Origin: 66-474 sp051954935
GTDB lineage: Bacteria; Pseudomonadota; Gammaproteobacteria; Xanthomonadales; Rhodanobacteraceae
Reading direction: 5' to 3'
Length of the DNA: 64,000 nucleotides
Assembly (NCBI GenBank): GCA_051954935.1
Contig: JBQCHG010000082.1
Coordinates: 29,440-93,439, forward strand
Shown here: in pieces, positions 37,400 through 46,192 of the stretch
Layout: each line of letters begins with the position of its first letter
Numbering within the stretch: position 1 is the first letter of the stretch
Made by a program: the position numbers and the translations under genes
Notes under the pieces: generated by a model
The model's input: only the letters and a program-made list of their open reading frames with translations
Databases searched by the model: none
Told to the model about the DNA's origin: nothing

Positions 37400-37909
37400 C
37401 TATTTCGACAGCCGCACCATCACTGTCTTGCAGATTCGATCGTGCAATGTGCGGTGTTGCGCATCGAACAACGCCCACCAGAAGCCGATTCCGGCCAGGC
37501 CCAATGACAGCAGCGCGAGGAAGAATCGCGCCAGCGCACGCAGCACGCCGATCCTGCCGCCGTCCTGGCGCAGCAGTTTCAGTTTCCAGGCACGCATGCC
37601 GATGGTCTGGCCGATCCGCACCCACGAAATCGCGAAATACGCGATGGTCACCGCCAGCAGCGCGAGTTGCAGCCCCAGTCGTGTTCCCCATTCCGGGTGC
37701 GCCGGATCGTAGTGCCTGCCGAACGCAAACAGGCACACGAACGCGGTGATCATCCACAGCCCGATCAGCGGGAAGGCGTCATAGATGAGTGCGGCGATCC
37801 GGCGCCACAGCGGCGCGGGGTACGCAACAGGCCGACTCGACGCGGCGCCTGCTTCCGATTTCCCGCCCTGTTCATCGGAAAAGGTCGGTGTGGGTGAGGG
37901 ACTGGTCAT
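37400..37909 (-). CDS. RDD family membrane protein
   Basis: This 169-residue protein has a disordered N-terminal 35 residues and three membrane helices (about 42-65, 82-105 and 125-148). The RDD signatures are YPAPLWRRIAALIYDAFPLI (Arg plus Asp in helix 1) and IGQTIGMRAWKLKLLRQDGG. The C-terminal block is FDAQHRTLHDRICKTVMV. Some RDD proteins are sodium/proton antiporters, but the role of most is unknown. ATG 37909 is taken; it shares a palindromic GGTCATGACC with a possible upstream start for xerD. Confidence 0.9.
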   Translation of the reverse strand: MTSPSPTPTFSDEQGGKSEAGAASSRPVAYPAPLWRRIAALIYDAFPLIGLWMITAFVCLFAFGRHYDPAHPEWGTRLGLQLALLAVTIAYFAISWVRIGQTIGMRAWKLKLLRQDGGRIGVLRALARFFLALLSLGLAGIGFWWALFDAQHRTLHDRICKTVMVRLSK

Positions 37910-37961
37910 GACCGTTCTAAAAAACCTTGCGCGGAATCCTGTCGCGCGCAAGCATCGCACG

Positions 37962-38894
37962 ATGCGAGCCGCTGTTGCCGAAATCGTCCCGGAAATCGCG
38001 AGCGCCGACCGCGCCGCGATCGAAGCCTTTCTCGAACGACTGTGGTCGCAGGACGGCCTCGCCGACCTTACCCTGACGGCCTATCGCAGCGACCTGCAAT
38101 TGTGCGCGGCCTGGCTGCGCGCGCGCGGCACGTCGCTGACCGGCGCGACTTACGAGAGTCTTGCACGCTACCTAGGCGAGCGCGGCAAGGCACGGATCAA
38201 GGCACGCAGCAACGCGCGGCTGCTCACGGTGCTGCGGCGTTTTTACGCCGACTACGCGCGCACGCGTTCCGATTTCGATGACCCTACCCTGCTGCTGGAC
38301 GCGCCGAAATTGCCGCGCAGCCTGCCCAAGGCACTCTCGGAACGCGAGGTCAATGCGCTGATCGCGGCTCCGGACATCGCCACGCCGCTCGGCCTGCGCG
38401 ACCGTGCGATGCTGGAGCTGATGTACGCGTCAGGCTTGCGCGTGTCCGAACTCACAACGCTGCCGATCAGCTCCCTCAACCTGCGCCAGGGCGTGCTGCG
38501 CGTCACCGGCAAGGGCGGAAAGGATCGCCTCGTTCCGGTCGGCGAGAACGCGCTGGACTGGATCGACCGTTATCTGAAGGAGGGGCGGGCCCCGCTGGCC
38601 AAGGGCCGCACGCCGGATGCGCTGTTCCTCACCAACCGCGCCGCCGGCATGACACGGCAGATGGCCTGGACGATGGTCAAGAAGCACGCGATGGCGGTCG
38701 GCATTCCGGCAAAAAAGATTTCACCGCACGTGCTGCGGCATTCCTTCGCCACCCACCTGCTGAACCACGGCGCCGACCTGCGCGCACTGCAGATGCTGCT
38801 CGGCCACAGCACGCTCTCGACCACGCAGATCTACACCCTGATCGCCAAGGAAAACCTGAAGCGCTTGCATGCGGAGCATCACCCTCGCGGGTGA
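37962..38894 (+). CDS. xerD: Site-specific tyrosine recombinase XerD
   Basis: With XerC, XerD resolves chromosome dimers at dif under FtsK control. The 310-residue protein has the SAM-like core-binding domain (residues 14-100) and the catalytic domain. The catalytic domain holds GLRVSEL (catalytic Arg), GKGGKDRLVP (Lys hairpin), HVLRHSFATHLL (His-x-x-Arg), LGHSTLSTTQ (His) and IY (Tyr nucleophile). ATG 37962 gives near-normal length; ATG 37908 would overlap the RDD start codon. xerD followed by dsbC is the E. coli order. Confidence 0.96.
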   Translation: MRAAVAEIVPEIASADRAAIEAFLERLWSQDGLADLTLTAYRSDLQLCAAWLRARGTSLTGATYESLARYLGERGKARIKARSNARLLTVLRRFYADYARTRSDFDDPTLLLDAPKLPRSLPKALSEREVNALIAAPDIATPLGLRDRAMLELMYASGLRVSELTTLPISSLNLRQGVLRVTGKGGKDRLVPVGENALDWIDRYLKEGRAPLAKGRTPDALFLTNRAAGMTRQMAWTMVKKHAMAVGIPAKKISPHVLRHSFATHLLNHGADLRALQMLLGHSTLSTTQIYTLIAKENLKRLHAEHHPRG

Positions 38895-39210
38895 GGACGC
38901 GCGCTTGGCCGATGCCTTGGCACGGCTGCGCGGCCGACGTGGCGCGCAGGAGCGCGCCCGAGCGCCGAAGGCGGCCTGAGCCGCGCAGCGGAGAAGGTGA
39001 GCGCCAAGGATGGCGCGAATAACGCCCGCGCACGGATGTGCGGGCCGGCCCCACGCACCATGGAGGCTGCTTGCGTCCGCCCCGTTTACGTCGCCTGCGC
39101 CGCTGGAGGGCGCGGTTGAGATAAGGGTGTCGTGCCGCGACTCACGTCGGGCAAGAATTCCACGTGCTAGCATCCCCGCGCCGCGAGCGTATGCGGCTTC
39201 CGGGTCTGTC
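38895..39210. other. Gene-free gap between xerD and the DsbC-like gene
   Basis: I see no credible gene or RNA here. The left half has imperfect GC palindromes (around 39000-39055: GCGCACGGATGTGCGGG and AAGGATGGCGCGAATAACG), of the kind seen in dispersed Xanthomonadales repeats. A TGCTAGCAT extended -10-like site at 39165-39173 may be the promoter of the DsbC-like gene. Confidence 0.5.
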
Positions 39211-40047
39211 ATGTCCAAGCTGCTGTCCTGTCTTCTCGCGATCGCGCTGATCGCCAGCGCCTGCTCCGCGGGCGAAAACACCGATGCATCGTTCAGCGGC
39301 AAAACCGCCGCGCTCACGGGCAGGCCTGCGCCTTCCGCAACGACTGCTGTTGCGACGATGCAGGGGACGAGCATCGCCGACGCGCCCAGGCCGGTGCTGG
39401 ATGCGATCCACATGCTCGCTCCCAAGGTGCAAATCCAGGCGGTGGACAAGACGCCGCTGCCCGGCCTGTACCAGGTGATCGTGCAGGGGCAGGCGGTGTA
39501 CGTCAGCGCGGATGGCCGCTACATGCTGCAGGGCGATGCTTTCGACCTGAAGACGCAGCGCGGGCTGGCTGACGCGCGACTGGATGCACTGCGCCGCGAA
39601 GCACTGGCGAAGATCCCGGCATCGCGCATGATCCGCTTCGCACCGGCGCATCCGAAATACACGGTCACGGTGTTCACAGACGTGGACTGCCCGTATTGCC
39701 GCGTGTTCCATTCGAAGATCGCCGAATACAACAAGCTCGGCATCGCTGTGGATTACCTCTTCTGGCCGCGCTCGGGCCTGAATACGCCCTCCTACGCCAA
39801 GGCTGTATCGGTGTGGTGCGCGCCCGACCGCAAGCGCGCCTTCACCGAAGCCAAGCATGGGGTGGACCCCAGGCCCGCGCACTGCGACAACCCGGTGGCG
39901 CACGACTACCAGCTCGGAATTGACCTCGGCGTCAACGGCACGCCGACCATCGTCGCGAGCAACGGCGCCGCTCTGAACGGCTACGCCGACCCCATGCAGC
40001 TGCTGCAGTGGCTGAGTGAGCTGCCGGGACCGAGGGATGGCGGCTAA
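39211..40047 (+). CDS. dsbC: DsbC-like periplasmic thiol:disulfide interchange protein
   Basis: DsbC isomerises wrong disulfides in the periplasm. The 278-residue product has a signal peptide (MSKLLSCLLAIALIASACSAG; the Cys is not in a standard lipobox). A low-complexity linker runs to about 50, and the N-terminal dimerisation domain (LPGLYQVIVQGQAVYVSADGRYMLQGDAFDL) lies at about 55-115. The thioredoxin domain has VDCPYCRVFH near 156 and cis-Pro GVNGTPTIV near 246. Two extra cysteines (CAPDRK, HCDNPV) match DsbC. It is next to xerD as in E. coli. A dispersed element starts 1 bp after its stop. Confidence 0.93.
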   Translation: MSKLLSCLLAIALIASACSAGENTDASFSGKTAALTGRPAPSATTAVATMQGTSIADAPRPVLDAIHMLAPKVQIQAVDKTPLPGLYQVIVQGQAVYVSADGRYMLQGDAFDLKTQRGLADARLDALRREALAKIPASRMIRFAPAHPKYTVTVFTDVDCPYCRVFHSKIAEYNKLGIAVDYLFWPRSGLNTPSYAKAVSVWCAPDRKRAFTEAKHGVDPRPAHCDNPVAHDYQLGIDLGVNGTPTIVASNGAALNGYADPMQLLQWLSELPGPRDGG

Positions 40048-40048
40048 G

Positions 40049-40189
40049 GAGCCTCTGAACAAGCTGCTGCGCTCGGCATGCCGCGCGCCGGCGGTGCTCG
40101 GCGTCCTCATGTACTGACGTGTACACTCCGGTGCCTGCGCTCCGGCGACGCGCAGCCTGCCTGCGCTCGCGACGCTTCTTCAGAGGCTC
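40049..40189. repeat. MITE-like dispersed element with GAGCCTCTGAA inverted ends
   Basis: Perfect 11-bp inverted ends, GAGCCTCTGAA and TTCAGAGGCTC, bound 141 bp. The left interior reads CAAGCTGCTGCGCTCGGC and then GCGCGCCGGCGGTGCTCGG. This matches the right end of the 33271-33521 element and the fragment at 10112-10139. It begins directly after a stop codon, like the other copies. It could fold into a large hairpin and act as a transcript end. Confidence 0.8.
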
Positions 40190-40195
40190 TCAAAC

Positions 40196-40258
40196 CTTGA
40201 AGCGCCATCCCCACAAGGGGATAGGGGGGACAAGCGCGAAGCGCTTGACGGGTGAGGA
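40196..40258. repeat. Palindromic dispersed repeat upstream of purL
   Basis: CATCCCCACAAGGGGATAGG then GGGG is followed by the palindrome AAGCGCGAAGCGCTT. The C-rich then G-rich layout resembles the repeat inserted in frame in purL at 42082-42152 and is probably from a related family. Confidence 0.55.
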
Positions 40259-40284
40259 GCTTCGAAGGCGAGCGCTCACGGCGC

Positions 40285-40293
40285 TGCTACAAT
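40285..40293 (+). promoter_or_regulatory. Extended -10 promoter of purL
   Basis: TGCTACAAT matches an extended -10 (TGnTATAAT) and lies 34 bp before the purL ATG. There is no good -35. Related TGCTAnnAT sites precede ygfB (50858) and the DsbC-like gene (39165). Confidence 0.55.
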
Positions 40294-40327
40294 AGCTGGC
40301 CTTGTCCCCGGCAGCCTTCCGACTCCC

Positions 40328-43300
40328 ATGATCGTCCTCGACGGGCGCTCTGCCCTGTCGCCGTTTCGTCTGGATCGTCTCAACGAACGCCTCGCCCATG
40401 TCGCGACCGGTGCACGCGTGCGCGGCGCGCGCTTCGTCTACTTCGCCGATGTGGAGCGGACGCTCGATCCGGGACAGCACCGTCGTCTCGCCGAAGTGCT
40501 GGACGCCGGTGAAGGCGCGCCGCTGGATGCCACGCTCTGGGTCGTGCCGCGGCTGGGCACGCTCTCGCCGTGGTCGTCGAAGGCCAGCGACATCCTGCAC
40601 GACATCGGACTGCCCGTGCGGCGCGTCGAGCGCGGCACCGCGTTCCTGATCGAAGGAGTGCGGGCGGGCGATACCGCAACATTCGACGCGGTCGCGCAGG
40701 TGTTGCACGATCCGATGACGCAATCGGTACTGACCGCGCTGAATCAGGCGTCCGGCTTGTTCCTCGCCGGCCGACCCGGGCCGCTGCACACGGTCGGACT
40801 CGGCAGCGATCCGCGGGGCGCGCTGCAAGCGGCCAACAAGGAACTCGGCTTGGCGCTTGCCACCGACGAAATCGAATACCTGGTCGAACACTACGCGCGC
40901 CTGCAGCGCGATCCGACCGATGCGGAACTGGTGATGTTCGCGCAGGCCAATTCCGAACACTGCCGGCACAAGATCTTCAACGCGCAGTTCACGGTGGACG
41001 GCGAGCCGCAGGCGGCCACGCTGTTCGGCATGATCCGCCACACCCACAAGATGTCGCCCGAGCACACGCTCAGCGCCTACAGCGACAACGCGGCGGTGAT
41101 CGAGGGCTCGCACGGTGCGCGCTTTTTTGCCGACGCCGATGGCGTCTGGCGCACGCACCAGGAAGCGATCCCGTACGCGATCAAGGTGGAGACGCACAAT
41201 CATCCGACCGCGATCGCGCCGTGGCCCGGTGCGGCGACCGGCGCGGGCGGCGAGATCCGCGACGAAGGCGCGGTCGGCCGCGGCGGCAAGCCGAAAGCGG
41301 GCCTGACCGGCTTTTCGGTTTCACACCTGCGCATTCCGAGCCTGCCGCGTCCGTGGGAAACCGAGCGCCCGCTGCCCGCGCGCTTCGCCACCGCGTTCGA
41401 AATCATGCGCGATGGTCCGCTGGGTTCGGCCGCGTTCAACAACGAATTCGGGCGGCCCTGCCTCGGCGGTTATTTCCGCGCGTTCGAACAGGAGACCGGC
41501 GAACCCGGCGTGCGCCGCGGCTACGACAAGCCGATCATGATCGCCGGCGGCATCGCCAACGTGCGGCCGATGCACGTTCGCAAGAACAGGCTCGCGCCGG
41601 ACGATGCGGTGATCGTGCTCGGCGGCCCGGCGATGCTGATCGGTCTGGGCGGCGGCGCGGCCTCCTCCATGGCCGGCGGCGCGTCGAGCGCGCAGCTCGA
41701 TTTCGCCTCCGTCCAGCGCGACAACGCCGAGATGGAGCGCCGCTGCCAGGAAGTGATCGACGCCTGCACCGCACTCGGCGACACGAATCCGATCGTCGCG
41801 ATCCACGACGTCGGCGCCGGTGGCTTGTCGAATGCGATCCCGGAGCTGCTGCACGACTCCGGTGTCGGCGGCCGGATCGATCTCGACAAGGTGCCGCGCG
41901 ACGACCCGCAGCTCACGCCGATGCAGTTGTGGTGCAACGAATCGCAGGAGCGTTACGTTCTGGGCGTGCGCCCGGCCGACCTGGCCAGGTTCGAAAAAAT
42001 CTGCGCGCGCGAACGCTGCCCGTTCGCCGTGGCAGGTACGGCGACGGAAGAGCAGCGGTTGCTGGTCACGTCTTCGCAATCCGACCCCCACCCCAATCCT
42101 CCTCCGCTTGCGGGGGAGGGAGACTCGCGCACAGCGCGGATGGGAGGGGGGCAATCGGCCGAAACGTCAAACGAAGCAATTATCGATCTTCCCCTCGACA
42201 TGCTGCTCGGCAAGCCGCCGCGCATGCAGCGCGAGGCCACGCGCTTCAAGCCGCGCGTGGAAGTGGTGCCGGATCTTTCCGGCATCGGCCTGGACGAAGC
42301 CGTGCAGCGCGTGCTGCGCATGCCCGGCGTCGGCAGCAAGAGCTTCCTGATCACCATCGGCGATCGCAGCGTCGGCGGCCTGTGCTCGCGCGACCCGATG
42401 GTCGGCCCCTGGCAGGTGCCGGTGGCGGATTGCGCGGTGACGCTGGCCGACTTCGAAGGCTACGTGGGCGAAGCCATGGCGATGGCCGAACGCGCGCCGG
42501 TGGCGTTGCTGGATTCCGCGGCTGCCGCGAGATTGGCGGTCGGTGAAGCGATCACCAACCTGCTCGCCGCGCCGGTCGAGCTCGATGAAATCCGGCTTTC
42601 GGCGAACTGGATGGCGGCGAGCGGCAAGGCCGGCGAAGACGCGGCCTTGTTCGACGCCGTGCGCGCGGTCGGCGAGCAACTGTGCCCGACACTGAACATC
42701 TCGATTCCGGTCGGCAAGGATTCGCTGTCGATGCAGACCGTCTGGAACGATGGCGAACGCGAGCAGCGCACCATCGCACCGGTGTCGCTGGTGGTGAGCG
42801 CCTTCGCGCGCGTGACGGATGCGCGCCGCGCACTGACGCCGCGCATCAAGCTCGATCGCGGCGATTCGGAATTGTGGCTGCTCGACCTCGGCGCCGGCCG
42901 CGACCGCCTCGCCGGCTCCTCGCTCACCCAGGCGTTCAATCGCGGCGGCGGCATCCCGCCCGATCTCGACAACCCGCAGCGGCTGAAATCGCTGTTCGCG
43001 CTGGTCCGCGAAGCGGAAAGCGCCGGCCTGTTGCTGGCCTATCACGATCGCTCCGACGGCGGCGCGATCGTGACGCTGCTGGAAATGGCCTTCGCCGGGC
43101 ATTGCGGGCTGGAAGTCCGCCTGGACGGCTGGGCCGATAATCCGCTGCGCGGCCTGTTCAACGAGGAACTGGGCGCGGTGGTGCAGGTGCGCACGGCCGA
43201 TCGCGACGCCTTCATGGCGCTGATCGCCAAGCATGGCCTCGCCTCCATGTGCCACGCGATCGGACGACCGAAGCCGAAGCTCGGCATCAAGCTGCTGGCC

Positions 43301-44272
43301 GGCGACGAGAAGCTGGCGAAGTGGAACTGGACACAGCTGTTCACCGCCTGGCACGAGACCAGCCATGCGATGCAGCGCCTGCGTGACAACCCGACGAGCG
43401 CCGACGCCGAACGCACCTGGCGGATCAGCGACGACGATCCGGGCATCTCGCCGAAGCTCACCTTCGAACCGGGCGAGGACGTCGCCGCGCCTTACATCGC
43501 ACGCGGCGCGCGTCCGCGCGTGGCGGTATTGCGCGAGCAGGGCGTCAACGGCCAAGTCGAGATGGCCGCGGCATTCACGCGCGCGGGTTTCGAAGCGGTG
43601 GACGTGCACATGAGCGATCTGGCCGCCGGCCGCCACAGGCTTTCGGATTTCCACGGGCTCGCCGCTTGCGGCGGTTTCTCCTACGGCGACGTGCTGGGCG
43701 CGGGCCGCGGCTGGGCCGCATCCATCCTTTACCACGAGAAATTGCGCGAGCAGTTCGCGGCGTTCTTCGCCGATCCGAAGACCTTCGCGCTGGGCCTGTG
43801 CAACGGCTGCCAGATGCTTTCGCACCTGAAGGGCATCATCCCGGGCGCCGAACACTGGCCGAGCTTCCAGCGCAATGCTTCGGAGCAATACGAAGCGCGC
43901 TTCGTCACCGTCGAGGTGATGGAATCGCCCTCGATCTTCTTCCGCGGCATGGCCGGTTCGCGCATTCCGATCGTCACCGCGCACGGCGAAGGCCGCGCGG
44001 TGTTCGCGCAAGATGCCAGGCCGAACAAGGCGAACGCGTGCCTGCGTTTCGTGGACAACCGCGGCAGGCCGACCGAAACGTTTCCGTTGAACCCGAATGG
44101 ATCGTCCGACGGCCTGACCGGCTTCACCTCCGGCGACGGGCGCGTGATGATCCTGATGCCGCATCCGGAACGCGTGTTTCGCACCATCCAGATGAGCTGG
44201 CGCCCGCTGGGCTGGGGCGAGGATTCGCCGTGGATGCGACTCTTCAGGAATGCCCGGGTCTTCGCAGGCTGA
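40328..44272 (+). CDS. purL: Phosphoribosylformylglycinamidine synthase
   Basis: PurL makes FGAM from FGAR, glutamine and ATP in purine synthesis. The 1314-residue single-chain enzyme has the N-terminal domain (1-150), a linker with DPTDAELVMFAQANSEHCRHKIF near 198, and two AIR-synthase-like halves (KVETHNHPTAIAPWPGAATG near 289). The C-terminal glutaminase has its Cys in LGLCNGCQM near 1157 and the His/Glu in MPHPERVFR near 1279. Residues about 582-616 (SQSDPHPNPPPLAGEGDS...) have no counterpart in E. coli PurL and are encoded by a palindromic dispersed repeat inserted in frame. Frame and all other motifs are intact. Confidence 0.97.
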   Translation: MIVLDGRSALSPFRLDRLNERLAHVATGARVRGARFVYFADVERTLDPGQHRRLAEVLDAGEGAPLDATLWVVPRLGTLSPWSSKASDILHDIGLPVRRVERGTAFLIEGVRAGDTATFDAVAQVLHDPMTQSVLTALNQASGLFLAGRPGPLHTVGLGSDPRGALQAANKELGLALATDEIEYLVEHYARLQRDPTDAELVMFAQANSEHCRHKIFNAQFTVDGEPQAATLFGMIRHTHKMSPEHTLSAYSDNAAVIEGSHGARFFADADGVWRTHQEAIPYAIKVETHNHPTAIAPWPGAATGAGGEIRDEGAVGRGGKPKAGLTGFSVSHLRIPSLPRPWETERPLPARFATAFEIMRDGPLGSAAFNNEFGRPCLGGYFRAFEQETGEPGVRRGYDKPIMIAGGIANVRPMHVRKNRLAPDDAVIVLGGPAMLIGLGGGAASSMAGGASSAQLDFASVQRDNAEMERRCQEVIDACTALGDTNPIVAIHDVGAGGLSNAIPELLHDSGVGGRIDLDKVPRDDPQLTPMQLWCNESQERYVLGVRPADLARFEKICARERCPFAVAGTATEEQRLLVTSSQSDPHPNPPPLAGEGDSRTARMGGGQSAETSNEAIIDLPLDMLLGKPPRMQREATRFKPRVEVVPDLSGIGLDEAVQRVLRMPGVGSKSFLITIGDRSVGGLCSRDPMVGPWQVPVADCAVTLADFEGYVGEAMAMAERAPVALLDSAAAARLAVGEAITNLLAAPVELDEIRLSANWMAASGKAGEDAALFDAVRAVGEQLCPTLNISIPVGKDSLSMQTVWNDGEREQRTIAPVSLVVSAFARVTDARRALTPRIKLDRGDSELWLLDLGAGRDRLAGSSLTQAFNRGGGIPPDLDNPQRLKSLFALVREAESAGLLLAYHDRSDGGAIVTLLEMAFAGHCGLEVRLDGWADNPLRGLFNEELGAVVQVRTADRDAFMALIAKHGLASMCHAIGRPKPKLGIKLLAGDEKLAKWNWTQLFTAWHETSHAMQRLRDNPTSADAERTWRISDDDPGISPKLTFEPGEDVAAPYIARGARPRVAVLREQGVNGQVEMAAAFTRAGFEAVDVHMSDLAAGRHRLSDFHGLAACGGFSYGDVLGAGRGWAASILYHEKLREQFAAFFADPKTFALGLCNGCQMLSHLKGIIPGAEHWPSFQRNASEQYEARFVTVEVMESPSIFFRGMAGSRIPIVTAHGEGRAVFAQDARPNKANACLRFVDNRGRPTETFPLNPNGSSDGLTGFTSGDGRVMILMPHPERVFRTIQMSWRPLGWGEDSPWMRLFRNARVFAG
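42082..42152. repeat. Palindromic dispersed repeat inserted in frame in purL
   Basis: CCCCCACCCCAATCCTCCTC ... GCTTGCGGGGGAGGG ... GCGCGGATGGGAGGGGGG contains an inner hairpin and outer C-rich and G-rich arms. Translated, it gives PHPNPPPLAGEGDSRTARMG. That peptide signature is familiar to me from intergenic repeats in many proteobacteria. Confidence 0.8.
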
Positions 44273-44273
44273 C

Positions 44274-45020
44274 ATGGGCACGGTTTCGCCAGCGCGCAGC
44301 GAAGCCGGACTGACCGAAAGCAATCGGCGCTTCTACGACGGCCTGTGGTCGCGCGCGCAGTTGATCGAGCCGCAACGCTTCAACACCTGGCCTCTGGTTT
44401 CCGAATTGTCCGCGCAACACACGCGGCGGCTGGAAATCGCGCCGGGCCTGCGCCCTCGCCTGCCGCTGCAGGACACCATCTTTCTCGATCTCAGTGCCCC
44501 GGCGCTGCGTGCCTTGCGCACCCGTGGCGCGAAAGCGGCGAATGGATTGATCGGCGCACTCCCCTTCCACGACCACTCGTTCGACATGCTCTGCGCGATG
44601 GACATCGTCGAGCACGTGGCCGACGACGACGCGGCACTCGCGGAACTGGCGCGCGTGGCCGCGCCGGATGCGGTGCTGTTGATCTCGGTGCCCCTCCATC
44701 CGGAAGCGTGGAATGCATTCGACGAATTCGTCGGCCATTGCCGCCGCTACGAACCGCAGGCGATCCTCGACAAACTTTCGCGGCACGGCTTCGTGCTCGA
44801 GCGCAGTGCGATGTACGGCATGCAACCGAAATCCTCGGCGCTGCTCGATCTGGGGATGTGGTTCCTGCGCCGCCGTCCGCGCACCGCGATGCGCTGGTAC
44901 AACCGCGTGTTCATGCCGCTGGGTCTGCGCATGCAGAAGCCGCTGCATTGGGTCGGCGGCATGATCGACGCGCACGAGGTGGACGAAGTGCTGCTGGTGT
45001 GCCGCAGGTACGGCGCCTGA
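44274..45020 (+). CDS. SAM-dependent methyltransferase (class I)
   Basis: This 248-residue cytoplasmic protein has a Rossmann methyltransferase core. TRRLEIAPGLRPRLP near 45 stands in for motif I (less Gly-rich than usual), and LPFHDHSFDMLCAMDIVEHV near 95 is the Methyltransf_11 motif. LARVAAPDAVLLISVPL follows near 120. The C-terminal part has a hydrophobic/basic stretch (ALLDLGMWFLRRRPR) that could contact membranes or lipids. It starts 1 bp after the purL stop and is probably cotranscribed. The substrate is unknown; a glycan or lipid is plausible. Confidence 0.85.
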   Translation: MGTVSPARSEAGLTESNRRFYDGLWSRAQLIEPQRFNTWPLVSELSAQHTRRLEIAPGLRPRLPLQDTIFLDLSAPALRALRTRGAKAANGLIGALPFHDHSFDMLCAMDIVEHVADDDAALAELARVAAPDAVLLISVPLHPEAWNAFDEFVGHCRRYEPQAILDKLSRHGFVLERSAMYGMQPKSSALLDLGMWFLRRRPRTAMRWYNRVFMPLGLRMQKPLHWVGGMIDAHEVDEVLLVCRRYGA

Positions 45021-45183
45021 CGGGACGGGGGCGGGCCAGATCAGCCGATCATCACAGGTCGTTTACTTTACCGGCTCAAGAATGTGAGTTGATGTATTCG
45101 GACCTGATCGAGGATGGAGGCGTGATCTGCTGCAAATCGGTGCCGTTCATGGCTCAAGGCACCGCCAAAAACGAGGGAGCGTC

Positions 45184-46170
45184 ATGGAAGACAAACAAAC
45201 GGTGCTTTTGCGCACCATCCCGGGAGCGGCACGCGACAACGCGGCCGCGGCACTCGAGAGATCAGTGGCTCCCGCCCACCGCAGTCTTCATGCGCAAAAG
45301 ACCGGGGTGGACCGGCCCATTTTCGTCGTCGGCGTCGGCCGCAGCGGCTCGACCATTTTCCACAGGATGTTTTCGGAACACCCGGACGTGGTGTGGGTGT
45401 CCGGCCTGTGCGACCGCTTCCCTTCGAAACCCGGGCTGAGCCGCGCGCTGCAGCGGATGATCGACTGGCCGCTCGTCAACCGCCCGCTCAAATACCATTA
45501 CGAGCCCGGCGAGTGCTACCGGTTCTGGAATCACCATTGCCACGGGTTCTCGCGCCCCTGCCGCGATCTGCTGGCGTCCGATGTCACCGAACTGAACCGC
45601 AGCCGCGTGCCGCCGGCCATGGCGGAACTGCTGACGCACCGTAGGCAACGATTGCTGCACAAGATCACAGGCTGGCCACGAATCGGCTTCCTGCGCGAGT
45701 TGTTCCCCGACGCGCTGTTCATCCATATCTATCGTGACGGGCGCGCGGTGGCCAGCTCGCTGCTGGCCGTGGATTTCTGGGACGGCTGGGGAGGCCCGGA
45801 CCGGTGGCGCTGGGGCGAACTTTCCGAAGCGCAGCGCGCCGAATGGGAGCGTCACGGCAAGTCGTTCGTGGCCCTTGCTGGCCTGCAATGGAAATTGCTG
45901 ATGGACGCCACCCGCGAAGCCGCGGCGCGCATTCCTGCCGGGCAATTCATGCAGCTGCGGTACGAGGATTTCGTCATGGACCCGACGCGGCACTTCCGTG
46001 ACGTGGTGAAATTCTGCGGGCTCGACTGGCCGCCACGCTTCGAGAAGGCGATCGGCAAATACAAGCTGCGCAGCACCAACGGCAAATGGCGACACGAGCT
46101 CACGCCCGAACAGCAGACCGTGCTGCAATCGGTGCTCGGCGAAAGCCTGGCGGAGTACGGCTACACCTGA
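45184..46170 (+). CDS. Sulfotransferase family protein
   Basis: This 328-residue PAPS-dependent sulfotransferase has the 5'-phosphosulfate loop FVVGVGRSGSTIFHRMF near residue 48. The 3'-phosphate motif is LFIHIYRDGRAVASS near 180, and the helical motif LRYEDFVMDPTRHFRDVVKFCGLDW is near 260. Bacterial members usually sulfate glycans, glycolipids or small metabolites; the acceptor here is unknown. A GGGAG ribosome-binding site lies just before ATG 45184. A 163-bp upstream gap separates it from the methyltransferase, so it may have its own promoter. Confidence 0.9.
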   Translation: MEDKQTVLLRTIPGAARDNAAAALERSVAPAHRSLHAQKTGVDRPIFVVGVGRSGSTIFHRMFSEHPDVVWVSGLCDRFPSKPGLSRALQRMIDWPLVNRPLKYHYEPGECYRFWNHHCHGFSRPCRDLLASDVTELNRSRVPPAMAELLTHRRQRLLHKITGWPRIGFLRELFPDALFIHIYRDGRAVASSLLAVDFWDGWGGPDRWRWGELSEAQRAEWERHGKSFVALAGLQWKLLMDATREAAARIPAGQFMQLRYEDFVMDPTRHFRDVVKFCGLDWPPRFEKAIGKYKLRSTNGKWRHELTPEQQTVLQSVLGESLAEYGYT

Positions 46171-46192
46171 GGCCAGGTATCAAGGCGTCGGC

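Noticed and set aside
37785..37961. Longer XerD starting at 37785 or 37908
   Set aside because: The extra residues are unlike XerD and overlap the divergent RDD gene. ATG 37962 gives the normal length.
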